Of a stretch of DNA of 12,225 nt, positions 1 to 6,454 are shown in pieces. The stretch covers positions 1 to 12,225 of the forward strand of contig DAOTUC010000310.1 of NCBI GenBank assembly GCA_034437315.1, in the 5' to 3' direction. Numbering within the stretch: position 1 is the stretch's first letter; the number at the start of each line of letters is the position of its first letter. Below the pieces are notes generated by a model. The model saw only the letters and a program-made list of their open reading frames with translations. It searched no databases and had not been told where the DNA came from. This DNA comes from DSAR01 sp034437315. GTDB taxonomy: Bacteria > Chloroflexota > Anaerolineae > B4-G1. Position numbers and translations under genes: made by a program.

Positions 1-1072
1 CCACCGGGGCCAGGAATTCTGCTATCGTGCCCTCGTCGACGCGCGGGATCCAGCCAGCGGCCAACAGCGTGCCGGTCAACACTTCGCGCACGACCCACAG
101 TTGTGGCTGTCCTCCTTCCGGCTGCAAAGCGTCGACGCTGATGATCAAGCCACCGTATTTGGCGGCGGCGGTCAACAACTCGTCCACGTCCAATTGTTCA
201 GCGCATGCCATAAGCGCCAGGTAATCTCGGTAGAGATTGCCCACGTGGCGATCGCTGACGCGGATGTGAGAGGGAAGGTCGGCGTGAATTTGGGCAAGGG
301 TCTTCTGCTCATAATCCCGCAGGTAGCCAATGCGCACCAGGACGTCCAGGCCGTAAGTCGAGTGTGGCAAACTGAGATGAGCTGCCTCGGCCGACAGATA
401 GGTCAACTCTGGCCGACAAGCACAATATCGTCCTCGGCTGGTGGCGAGAATGTTCCCACTCAGCATCTGGATGGGCTTACGCCAGTTCAGGTAACGGCGG
501 GACTTCAGCTTCTCGCCACAGAAGAGGCAGTTCTCGAATTCGGGGTGATAATGCTGGCGTTCGTTGTAGACTACGGCTTTCTGACCGCTTCCCGCCACAC
601 CAGCGATCACTACCAGACAATGTGGCGCCCCCCAAGCGTAAGACTGGAGGAAGACTTGGCGCAGAACGTCGAGCCGGGCCGAAGCTATCAAGTACAGCAG
701 CAGGAAAATAATCATCGCGCCCGCGAGAACGTGCAACCTTTGGTTGCCTGGCACTTTCTTACTCAACCAGTTTTCCTGCTTGCTCTTCTCACGCTGTTTT
801 TTGAGGGCGAGGCGTCTCTGTCGTTTGTAGATGCGCCGCAACTGCAATTGGATGTGTCGCCGTACTTTCCTGGGCCAGAGCGGGTGCCGAGGCCTCCGAC
901 GTCGGCGCGGCATCTGTATCCACTCGGCCCAGCCGACCATTTCGAGAGCGTATTCTGGGACTGGGGTGGAGATAATCGAAGACCCAGGAACAGACTGGCT
1001 GCGAGGCGCTACAGACCGTGTCGGAACGACGCAGGCCAGGATCAAAACGATTATGGACACTGTGTTTTTCAT
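1..1072 (-). CDS. Transposase-like protein with zinc-ribbon-like segment, partial (3' end beyond left edge)
   Basis: Read on the minus strand from the ATG at 1072, the frame stays open for 357 codons to the window edge. The ATG has a Shine-Dalgarno GGAG (1080-1083) seven bases upstream. Visible parts are a hydrophobic N-terminus (residues about 5-16), an Arg/Lys-rich stretch (about 55-106), a second hydrophobic stretch (about 113-130), a CxxC pair (C182, C185) with two more cysteines near 217-219, a helical region (about 230-290), and a strand ending in Asp314 (ISVDALQPEGG). The zinc-ribbon followed by an 'hhxDxLQPExG' strand resembles a poorly described group of DDE-type transposase-like proteins, in which that Asp would be the first catalytic acid; the rest of the domain is off the window. 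This is recognition from memory. The hydrophobic N-terminus is strange for a transposase, so the true start may be internal (for example Met54 or Met120) or the gene may be a fusion. The 337-codon frame on the opposite strand looks like its shadow. Confidence 0.6.
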   Translation of the reverse strand, partial: MKNTVSIIVLILACVVPTRSVAPRSQSVPGSSIISTPVPEYALEMVGWAEWIQMPRRRRRPRHPLWPRKVRRHIQLQLRRIYKRQRRLALKKQREKSKQENWLSKKVPGNQRLHVLAGAMIIFLLLYLIASARLDVLRQVFLQSYAWGAPHCLVVIAGVAGSGQKAVVYNERQHYHPEFENCLFCGEKLKSRRYLNWRKPIQMLSGNILATSRGRYCACRPELTYLSAEAAHLSLPHSTYGLDVLVRIGYLRDYEQKTLAQIHADLPSHIRVSDRHVGNLYRDYLALMACAEQLDVDELLTAAAKYGGLIISVDALQPEGGQPQLWVVREVLTGTLLAAGWIPRVDEGTIAEFLAPV

Positions 1073-1230
1073 CACATCTCTCCGTTTCTACCTTTTTACA
1101 GTAGGATGCCATAAAACTCTCATTTGTCCAGTCCTAATCTGGACCTACTTGGAAGCGGAAGTGACTACGAAAAAGCGATCTCACGGTGCATTTGGGTACT
1201 AAAAGTGGTGTGTCGCTTTTTCTGTTTGGC
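1073..1230 (-). other. Intergenic leader between che terminator and transposase-like gene
   Basis: This spacer holds the Shine-Dalgarno of the leftward gene and must hold its promoter if that gene is transcribed separately from the che operon. I see a TGGACA-like -35 candidate but no convincing -10 at a proper distance. A 9-bp inverted repeat (AAAAAGCGA at 1170-1178, TCGCTTTTT at 1213-1221) with a 34-base spacer is present; its role is unknown and it could be chance. Confidence 0.3.
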
Positions 1231-1271
1231 AAAAAAAACGCCGCCTCGATCTTTATTGGATCGAGGCGGCG
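1231..1271 (-). terminator. Intrinsic (Rho-independent) terminator of the che operon
   Basis: A perfect 13-bp GC-rich inverted repeat (1239-1251 with 1259-1271) encloses a 7-base loop (1252-1258). On the minus strand the hairpin is followed directly by eight T residues (1238-1231). It sits 44 bases after the stop codon of the hybrid kinase gene, where a leftward operon should end. No T-run follows the hairpin on the plus strand, so it acts leftward only. Confidence 0.93.
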
Positions 1272-1314
1272 CGCGATCTGTTTTGAGCGGCAGAAATTGA
1301 ATAGGTTTTAGACG

Positions 1315-2847
1315 TTAGAGCGTCCCCAGCGTGCGCCTGATGCTCTCCATCAGTTTCTCGAAGGCGAATGGCTTAGTAATGTGTTCCACGGCCCCCTGAG
1401 CGCCGCCGGTCTGTTCCGGCAGGAGAACGGACACGATAATGACCGGGATCTCTGCCGTCTCCGGATTCGATTTGATCTGATGCAGCACCTCCATACCGGT
1501 GATGTCGGGCAACATCATATCGAGCGTGATCAAGTCGATGTCGTGCGCCCTGGTGAGAGCGATGGCCTCCTCGCCGTATGCGGTGGTGAAAACCCTGAAA
1601 CCCTCCCGCTGCAACTGGAGCGAGATGAGTTGGGCGATGTCCTCATCGTCCTCCACCACCAGAACGGTCGGCGACTCGCTGGGCTGGTCAGCCCGTTTAA
1701 TCGGCGCATCCTGGAGCACGTCGATGTGGGTGGGCAACACGAAGGTGAAGGTGCTTCCTCGGCCCAGCTCACTTTCGACCCACAGGCGCCCGCCGTGCAT
1801 CTCCACCAGCATTCGGGCGATTGGCAACTCCAGGCCGGTGCCGTGGACTTTGTGGGTGAGGGAATCGGCGGTGCGGTGGAAGCGGCGGAAAACGTGAGCC
1901 TTGTCCTCGGCTGAAAGGCCCGCCCCGGTGTTGCTGACACTGACTTGAACCCCCTCCTCCGACCGGGAGAGGGCCAACACCACCCGCCCACCTTCGGGCG
2001 TAGAGCGCCAGGCGTTCTCCGCCAGATTAGTCACCACCTGGTGGAGGCGATCTTCATCGCCCAGGACAAATCCCACATCAGGGTCTATCTCCAGCTTCAA
2101 ATTGACGTCTTTATCCTTGCACGGCTCCTTGATCAACTTCGCCACATCTCGGATAATCAGCTCCGGTTGAACGGGCTGAATATCCAGATCGAGCCGGTAA
2201 CTCTCGACGCGGCTGATATCCAACAGGTCGTTGATCAACGCGACAAGGTGATCGGCGTTGTTCTGCACGATCTGCAAGAACCGCACATTCTCATCGCCCA
2301 ACCGCTCGGCCGCGTCGTGCAACAACAGGTCGCAATACCCCTTGATAGCGGTCAACGGCAAACGCAGTTCGTGGGAAACGTTGGAGACAAAATCGCTCCG
2401 CGAGCGATCCGCTTCCACCTCGCGCGTGATATCCCGCAGGACGGTCACGATTCCCAGGAATTCGCCCACATCGCTCAACACCGGGGAGAGATGGGCCTGG
2501 ATAAACCGGACGCCTATCTCGATGATCGTCTCGGCCGGCTTGCCGCTCTGGCCGTAGGAGTACGGATCTTTGCGCAGGCGATCCATCGCCTCGGCAATCG
2601 TCAAACGTCCGCGCGCCGAAAAGGGCTCGAACAACTCGCCCACCGATTGGCCCAGCGCCGCGTCGGTGTCCAGGTTGACCATCCGGGCGGCGGCGCGATT
2701 GAACAACAGCACCCGATCGTCAACGTCACTGATGACGACGCCATCGGTAATTGACGCGAGAGCGGCGTGCTTAATCTCAGCCTGCAAGGGCGTCTGGGAC
2801 GGCGTCTGATTATTCACCTTCTTTATACGTGCATTCTGATTCATCAT
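1315..2847 (-). CDS. Soluble hybrid histidine kinase: PAS - HisKA - HATPase - receiver
   Basis: A 510-residue cytoplasmic sensor kinase with no membrane segment. A PAS domain (about 25-140) is followed by a HisKA dimerisation helix with phospho-acceptor His159 (SHELRLPLT), a HATPase domain with N-box Asn278, a G1-like box NTGAG (306-310) and a G2-like box GTGLEL (336-341), then a linker and a C-terminal receiver (about 395-510) with acidic pair D400/D401, phospho-site D443 and Lys492. Two ATG codons (2847, 2844) follow a good AGGAG (2855-2859) seven bases upstream. The gene starts 14 bases after CheB-b and is the last before the terminator. Oddities: Asn replaces the usual first Asp of G1, which is seen in other kinases, and Glu340 replaces the second Gly of the G2 GxGLGL motif, which is less usual. 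It probably senses a ligand or redox state through PAS and adds an input to the chemosensory phosphorelay; the ligand cannot be told from sequence. Confidence 0.93.
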   Translation of the reverse strand: MMNQNARIKKVNNQTPSQTPLQAEIKHAALASITDGVVISDVDDRVLLFNRAAARMVNLDTDAALGQSVGELFEPFSARGRLTIAEAMDRLRKDPYSYGQSGKPAETIIEIGVRFIQAHLSPVLSDVGEFLGIVTVLRDITREVEADRSRSDFVSNVSHELRLPLTAIKGYCDLLLHDAAERLGDENVRFLQIVQNNADHLVALINDLLDISRVESYRLDLDIQPVQPELIIRDVAKLIKEPCKDKDVNLKLEIDPDVGFVLGDEDRLHQVVTNLAENAWRSTPEGGRVVLALSRSEEGVQVSVSNTGAGLSAEDKAHVFRRFHRTADSLTHKVHGTGLELPIARMLVEMHGGRLWVESELGRGSTFTFVLPTHIDVLQDAPIKRADQPSESPTVLVVEDDEDIAQLISLQLQREGFRVFTTAYGEEAIALTRAHDIDLITLDMMLPDITGMEVLHQIKSNPETAEIPVIIVSVLLPEQTGGAQGAVEHITKPFAFEKLMESIRRTLGTL

Positions 2848-2861
2848 TCTGCCACTCCTAG

Positions 2862-4088
2862 TTAGCTCTTCTTCACAATGCTCTTCTTCACAAAGCTCGT
2901 CTTGACAACGCGCTCTTCAATAGTACGCTCTTTACAGTCGCTACAGTCGCTACAGTCGCTACGGTCATTCAAATCGCGCCATTCGTTCCGTCCACCCGCC
3001 TCATCACACGATTCTTGAGGTTGATTGGATTTACGACGGTGGTCAAAGTAGATCAACAGGGACGCAATTTTACCCGGCGTCATAATCCGATCGACCACTT
3101 GCCGGTCGATCGCGGCCTTGGGCATCCCAAAGACGACGCACGATTCCTCATCCTGGGCCACGACGTGCCCGCCGACATGTTGGAGTTTTTCCAATCCATC
3201 GACGCCATCCTCTCCCATACCGGTCAAAACGACCCCGATCGAGGCCGGCCCATAGGCGTGCGCGACCGAGTCAAAGAGGCGCGTGGCCGAGGGTCGCTGT
3301 CCACCGAGCGGTTCTGTCTGGTCGAGGCGGACGACGCCGCCCGGCGTCACGGTCATGTGTGTATCGTCCGGCGCGATGAGGACGCGCCCCCCAACGAGCC
3401 GGTCGCCTTCCTGGGCCAACGAGACCTGCAAGGCGGTCTCTCCATCAAGCCACTGGGCAAACCCCTGTGAAAATCCGGGTGTAATGTGCTGCACCACGAC
3501 GATGGGAATCGCCAGATCACCGGGCAACTGCCGGAATATCTCGCGCAGGACCCCCGGCCCACCGGTGGAAGCTGCTATGGCGATCAGGTCGATCTCCGCC
3601 GACTTGCCAAATACATCCTCCACGACCCGGCGATCCAATTTAACGGGCGGTGTACGCCGATCTGGGCGCAATGTGACCACTTGCACGTCGGCCATCAATC
3701 GAATCGTGGTCACCAATTGCTCGCGGGCCGCCTCGTAAGCTGCGGGGCTAATGCCCTGCGGCTTCTCGACCACGGTCAAAGCGCCGGCCTCGATGGCGGA
3801 AAAGGCGATGTTGCGGTCCGGTTCATAGATGCTGGCTGCTACGACGACGATGGGCGTCGGCGTCGTGCTCATAATCTGGCTAATCGCTTCGAGGCCGTCG
3901 ACGCGGGGCATCCGGATGTCCATGGTGATCACGTCCGGCCTCAGGCGGGCGGTCAATCGAATGGCTTCCTCGCCATCCTCGGCCTGCCCCACGACCTGAA
4001 AATCGGGGACGCTCTCCAGCATGCTGACAAGTATCTGTCGCACGACAGGGGAATCGTCCACTACGAGCACGCGAATCGATCTACTCAT
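2862..4088 (-). CDS. cheB: CheB-b: receiver-methylesterase with repetitive C-terminal tail
   Basis: Protein-glutamate methylesterase/deamidase that removes methyl groups from MCPs, activated by phosphorylation from CheA. Numbering from the upstream TTG at 4097 (411 residues): receiver about 7-125 with D14/D15, phospho-site D60 and K112; linker; CheB catalytic domain about 168-350 with triad Ser177 (ASTGG), His204 (QH) and Asp297 (LTGMGEDG). The core ends near residue 354, the usual CheB length. About 57 further residues follow, with a triplicated Ser-Asp-Cys and three Val-Lys-Lys-Ser-like pentapeptides, encoded by 9-bp and 15-bp tandem repeats. I prefer the ATG at 4088 over the TTG at 4097 because it gives a normal MSRSIRVLVVDDS start; neither has a strong Shine-Dalgarno. 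It is the second CheB of this cluster, with the hybrid kinase gene 14 bases downstream. Confidence 0.93.
   Translation of the reverse strand: MSRSIRVLVVDDSPVVRQILVSMLESVPDFQVVGQAEDGEEAIRLTARLRPDVITMDIRMPRVDGLEAISQIMSTTPTPIVVVAASIYEPDRNIAFSAIEAGALTVVEKPQGISPAAYEAAREQLVTTIRLMADVQVVTLRPDRRTPPVKLDRRVVEDVFGKSAEIDLIAIAASTGGPGVLREIFRQLPGDLAIPIVVVQHITPGFSQGFAQWLDGETALQVSLAQEGDRLVGGRVLIAPDDTHMTVTPGGVVRLDQTEPLGGQRPSATRLFDSVAHAYGPASIGVVLTGMGEDGVDGLEKLQHVGGHVVAQDEESCVVFGMPKAAIDRQVVDRIMTPGKIASLLIYFDHRRKSNQPQESCDEAGGRNEWRDLNDRSDCSDCSDCKERTIEERVVKTSFVKKSIVKKS
2865..2909 (-). repeat. 15-bp tandem repeats at the 3' end of cheB-b
   Basis: Two nearly identical 15-base units (2865-2879 and 2880-2894, differing at the last base) and a third degraded unit (2895-2909). 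Each codes for five residues, giving VVKTS-FVKKS-IVKKS at the extreme C-terminus of CheB-b. The unit length is a multiple of three, so copy-number changes keep the frame. Confidence 0.85.
2933..2968 (-). repeat. 9-bp tandem repeats coding for Ser-Asp-Cys in cheB-b
   Basis: Three exact copies of TACAGTCGC on the plus strand (2933-2941, 2942-2950, 2951-2959) followed by a degraded fourth (2960-2968). On the coding strand they give repeated Ser-Asp-Cys, producing a C-x2-C-x2-C spacing (C382, C385, C388). Confidence 0.9.
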
Positions 4089-4170
4089 CCAGTCCAACTA
4101 TCCCATCGCCCCCAGTCTTGGCCCATCATCGTTGAGATCAAACCTATTCTAACGCAGCAAGCACGAGATT

Positions 4171-4560
4171 CTACCCGATAAAATCCATCTGGCGCAACGT
4201 CTCCAGCAGCACCGCGTCGGCGAAAGCGTCCTTGGGAATATAATCGACCGCCCCGGTCTGCAAGCCCAACACGACGGCCTCTTGCTCATCGTGCCGAGTG
4301 AACATAATAATGGGAATATCCCGCATCTGGGGCATATTCTTCAATCTCCGACATACCTGAAATCCGTTCATCTCCGGCATCTGAACGTCCAAAATAATAA
4401 GATCAGGATATAATTCCTGTGCCATTTGCAAACCCGCCCGACCATCGTGAGCCAACAGAACTTCCAGGCCCTCATCCTCCAATAGAGTTTGTAAATGCAG
4501 CGCTTGCGTTGGACTATCCTCAACGATCAGGACTTTTTTCCTATCACGTGTAATCGACAT
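4171..4560 (-). CDS. RR-b: stand-alone CheY-like receiver
   Basis: A 129-residue single-domain response regulator. It has the acidic pair E14/D15, phospho-acceptor D58 (IILDVQMPEM), Thr88 and Lys110. The residue after the lysine is Asp rather than the usual Pro (IPKDAF), a variant shared with RR-a. The start ATG has a perfect AGGAGG (4565-4570) four bases upstream, and the stop codon of the upstream RsbT-like gene overlaps its first base, so the two genes are probably translationally coupled. There is no output domain, so it acts by protein contact as CheY does, or as a phosphate sink or shuttle. Whether it binds a flagellar motor, a pilus machine or the RsbT-like neighbour cannot be told from sequence. 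About 75-80 bases without evident signals separate it from cheB-b. Confidence 0.92.
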   Translation of the reverse strand: MSITRDRKKVLIVEDSPTQALHLQTLLEDEGLEVLLAHDGRAGLQMAQELYPDLIILDVQMPEMNGFQVCRRLKNMPQMRDIPIIMFTRHDEQEAVVLGLQTGAVDYIPKDAFADAVLLETLRQMDFIG

Positions 4561-4564
4561 AGTT

Positions 4565-4572
4565 CCTCCTCA
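4565..4572 (-). promoter_or_regulatory. Shine-Dalgarno of RR-b overlapping the upstream stop codon
   Basis: On the minus strand the TGA stop of the RsbT-like gene (4572-4570) shares its A with the AGGAGG of RR-b (4570-4565). Ribosomes ending the first gene are therefore placed to restart on the second. This supports stoichiometric production of the two proteins. Confidence 0.8.
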
Positions 4573-4935
4573 CGCCACCCATTTGATTAAGGTCACTTGC
4601 AAATCCGAGGACGGCAATTCTTCAATCGACAGATCATCGACTAACCATCGCACATCGGTGAAAGCTCGCGCGCCGATCTCGAAATCGGCGCTATCCAAAG
4701 CTCTACAAACCACCCGCATACCCGAACGTTCGTTCTCTCCCAAGCAGTCAATCACGACCTGGCCGTGATACGTCTCGCCCAATCTGAGCGCGCGCGCCAA
4801 TGAAGAGGTAGCCAGAGCGACGCGCGCTTGATTCGTGATGTCAAACCCCATCGCGCGAGCCAGCTTACGCACTTGCATGCGAGCTGTGAATACATCGAAT
4901 TCGGATTGCACTGCTATCGTTTGACTTTCATTCAT
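4570..4935 (-). CDS. RsbT-like protein of the GHKL fold lacking ATP-binding motifs
   Basis: A 121-residue protein whose N-terminal half (SEFDVFTARMQVRKLARAMG, then the Gln-Ala-Arg and Leu-Ala-Arg positions) and C-terminal VTLIKW strand follow the pattern of RsbT/anti-sigma regulatory kinases. RsbT-type proteins bind ATP with an N-box 'ELARN', a G1 'DxGxG' and a glycine-rich G2. Here the N-box positions read Ser45...Ala49 in place of Glu and Asn, and neither G1 (about 75-87) nor G2 (about 88-105) can be found. I infer a protein that keeps the fold but is not a kinase, perhaps a binding or scaffold partner. The start ATG has AAGGTG (4943-4948) seven bases upstream, and the stop of cheB-a lies within that site; the stop of this gene overlaps the Shine-Dalgarno of RR-b. 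No STAS antagonist or PP2C phosphatase, the usual RsbT partners, lies in the window. An unrelated short alpha/beta protein is possible but less likely. Confidence 0.7.
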   Translation of the reverse strand: MNESQTIAVQSEFDVFTARMQVRKLARAMGFDITNQARVALATSSLARALRLGETYHGQVVIDCLGENERSGMRVVCRALDSADFEIGARAFTDVRWLVDDLSIEELPSSDLQVTLIKWVA

Positions 4936-4941
4936 GGGCTA

Positions 4942-6009
4942 TCACCTTATCTCGTTAGTCGCAAGCTGATTCAGCAACATCGCAATCTGATCCAGAGTCA
5001 GCACTCGATCGACGGCGTTTCGGTCGATGACCCCCTGTGGCATGCCGTAGACGACGCAACTCCGCTCGTCCTGGGCCACCGTCAGTCCACCCGCCTGATG
5101 CAACGCGACGAGCCCCGCCACGCCGTCGTCTCCTATGCCGGTCAGCATAATGGCCATCGCCCGGTAACCATACGCATCGGCCAGAGAATGGAACAGATAA
5201 TCGGCCGATGGTCGCAGCCCGTTGCAAGGGGGGGCTTTGGATAATTCGATCACGCCCCCCATACTAACGCGCATGTGATAATCATCCGGCGCCAACAAGA
5301 CCGTGCCGGGGCGCGGGATGTCGCCGTGTCCCGCCAAGGCCACCTCCAAGGGGGTGAGGTTATCCAACCACTCGACCAACCCAATGACAAAACCAGACGT
5401 GATATGGTGGACGGCCAAAATGGGGACCGGAAAATCAACGGGCAATTTCTTGAGGATCGAGGCCAACGCGCTCGGCCCGCCGGTCGAAGAGGCGATGCCA
5501 ACCCGTTGAATCCGGTTTTTGACTTCTGGGATTAACTGCACGCTCTCCCAGGTCGAATGCCCCCCTTGCGCCGAGGGTAAACGGCGCACGACAGGCACGT
5601 CGGACATCAAGCGAACGGCCCCCACGAGCCGTTCGCAGGTCTCAACATCGTCCATACCGGGTTTTCGGGCCACCATCAACGCCCCGGCATACAGGGCCTC
5701 GAAGGTCAAGTCCATATCGGAACGGGTCATGCTGGCGGTCACGATGACGATAGGCGTGGGACGGCGCTGCATAATGCGCCGGGTGGCCTCAAATCCATCC
5801 ATCCGGGGCATGCGAACGTCCATCGTCACCACGTCCGGCTGCAACTGCTCGACGAGGCGCACGCCCTCCTCCCCATCGCTCCCCACGCCGACGACCTCCA
5901 TCCCCTCGGCCTGCTGAAACAATGAGGTCAACAGATCGCAGGCGGTAGGAGAATCGTCCACCACGAGCACGCGGATGGGATCGCTTCCGCCAGCATCAGG
6001 CATCGACAT
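4942..6009 (-). CDS. cheB: CheB-a: receiver-methylesterase
   Basis: A 355-residue chemoreceptor methylesterase/deamidase of normal length. The receiver (about 11-130) has D18/D19, phospho-site D64 (VTMDVRMPRMDG) and K116. The catalytic domain (about 167-350) has Ser175 (SSTGG), His202 (HHIT) and Asp295 (LTGIGDDG), all three triad positions, so it should be active. It would adapt the MCPs encoded just upstream. The ATG at 6009 has GGAGG (6016-6020) six bases upstream; the gene overlaps the end of RR-a by 14 bases, and its stop TGA lies inside the Shine-Dalgarno of the RsbT-like gene. It is a diverged paralogue of CheB-b, without the repetitive tail. Confidence 0.95.
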   Translation of the reverse strand: MSMPDAGGSDPIRVLVVDDSPTACDLLTSLFQQAEGMEVVGVGSDGEEGVRLVEQLQPDVVTMDVRMPRMDGFEATRRIMQRRPTPIVIVTASMTRSDMDLTFEALYAGALMVARKPGMDDVETCERLVGAVRLMSDVPVVRRLPSAQGGHSTWESVQLIPEVKNRIQRVGIASSTGGPSALASILKKLPVDFPVPILAVHHITSGFVIGLVEWLDNLTPLEVALAGHGDIPRPGTVLLAPDDYHMRVSMGGVIELSKAPPCNGLRPSADYLFHSLADAYGYRAMAIMLTGIGDDGVAGLVALHQAGGLTVAQDERSCVVYGMPQGVIDRNAVDRVLTLDQIAMLLNQLATNEIR

Positions 6010-6421
6010 CGTCCCCCTCCGCGCGCTTTGAATCGACCGGCGGCAAAATCTCCAACTGCCTCAGCGTTTCCAGTAATACCGAGTGGGAAAATGCATCCTT
6101 GGGGATGAAATCAATCGCCCCCAGGTCAATCCCGTGGGAAGCCGTCGCCGCATCATCCCGAATCGTCAACATCACGATTGGAATGCCAGACGTCTTTTCG
6201 TCCGCCTGTAAACGCCGGCAAGCCTCGAAACCGCCCATTCTGGGCATCTCAACGTCGAGCAAAATAGCGTCCGGCAGGTGTTGGCGGGCCATCGCCACGC
6301 CCACTTGACCATCGGGCGCCCAGAGGACTTTCAGGCCCTCTTCCTTTAGGAGATGTTGAAGGCTCAACGCTTGAGCCGGGCTATCTTCTACCACTAGAAC
6401 GGTCTTATAGGTCTTCATCAT
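5996..6421 (-). CDS. RR-a: stand-alone CheY-like receiver
   Basis: Single-domain response regulator of 141 residues when read from the ATG at 6421. The frame extends four codons further to a TTG at 6433, but the Met-Met pair (6421, 6418) fits better, with GAAGG just upstream. Visible receiver residues (from 6421): E12/D13, phospho-site D56 (AILLDVEMPRMGG), the Thr of VMLT and Lys108. As in RR-b the lysine is followed by Asp (FIPKDAF), and both continue with an LLETLRQ helix. That end is also seen in the receiver of CheA (TKNTF...LLETIEQ), suggesting all three share an origin. It carries a short acidic tail beyond the receiver, and its last 14 bases overlap cheB-a, so the two are coupled. Likely phosphorylated by CheA; the output partner is unknown. 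Confidence 0.92.
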   Translation of the reverse strand: MMKTYKTVLVVEDSPAQALSLQHLLKEEGLKVLWAPDGQVGVAMARQHLPDAILLDVEMPRMGGFEACRRLQADEKTSGIPIVMLTIRDDAATASHGIDLGAIDFIPKDAFSHSVLLETLRQLEILPPVDSKRAEGDDVDA

Positions 6422-6454
6422 AACCTTCACCAAGCTAAGTCGTTACACGAAACA

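Noticed and set aside
789..1112. Minus-strand frame overlapping the start of the transposase-like gene
   Set aside because: It is Pro/Ala/Thr/Arg-rich without any motif and lies in another frame of the same region; the frame from 1072 continues to the window edge and has a good ribosome site.
101..1114. Long open frame on the plus strand opposite the transposase-like gene
   Set aside because: Its translation shows no recognisable domain, while the opposite strand has a longer open frame with a ribosome site, CxxC motif and family-like segments.
1945..2754. Plus-strand frame of 269 codons opposite the hybrid kinase
   Set aside because: It lies fully inside a well-supported kinase gene and its product has no recognisable domain; it is an antisense shadow in G/C-rich DNA.
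2865..2968. Possible CRISPR or regulatory repeat array
   Set aside because: The units are only 9 and 15 bases, directly adjacent without spacers, and lie in frame within the end of cheB-b, so they are coding microsatellite-like repeats.
3486..4181. Plus-strand frame of 231 codons opposite cheB-b
   Set aside because: Antisense shadow of a gene with full receiver and methylesterase motifs.
6422..6433. TTG start at 6433 for RR-a
   Set aside because: It adds four residues only, lacks a better ribosome site, and the adjacent double ATG follows a GAAGG sequence.
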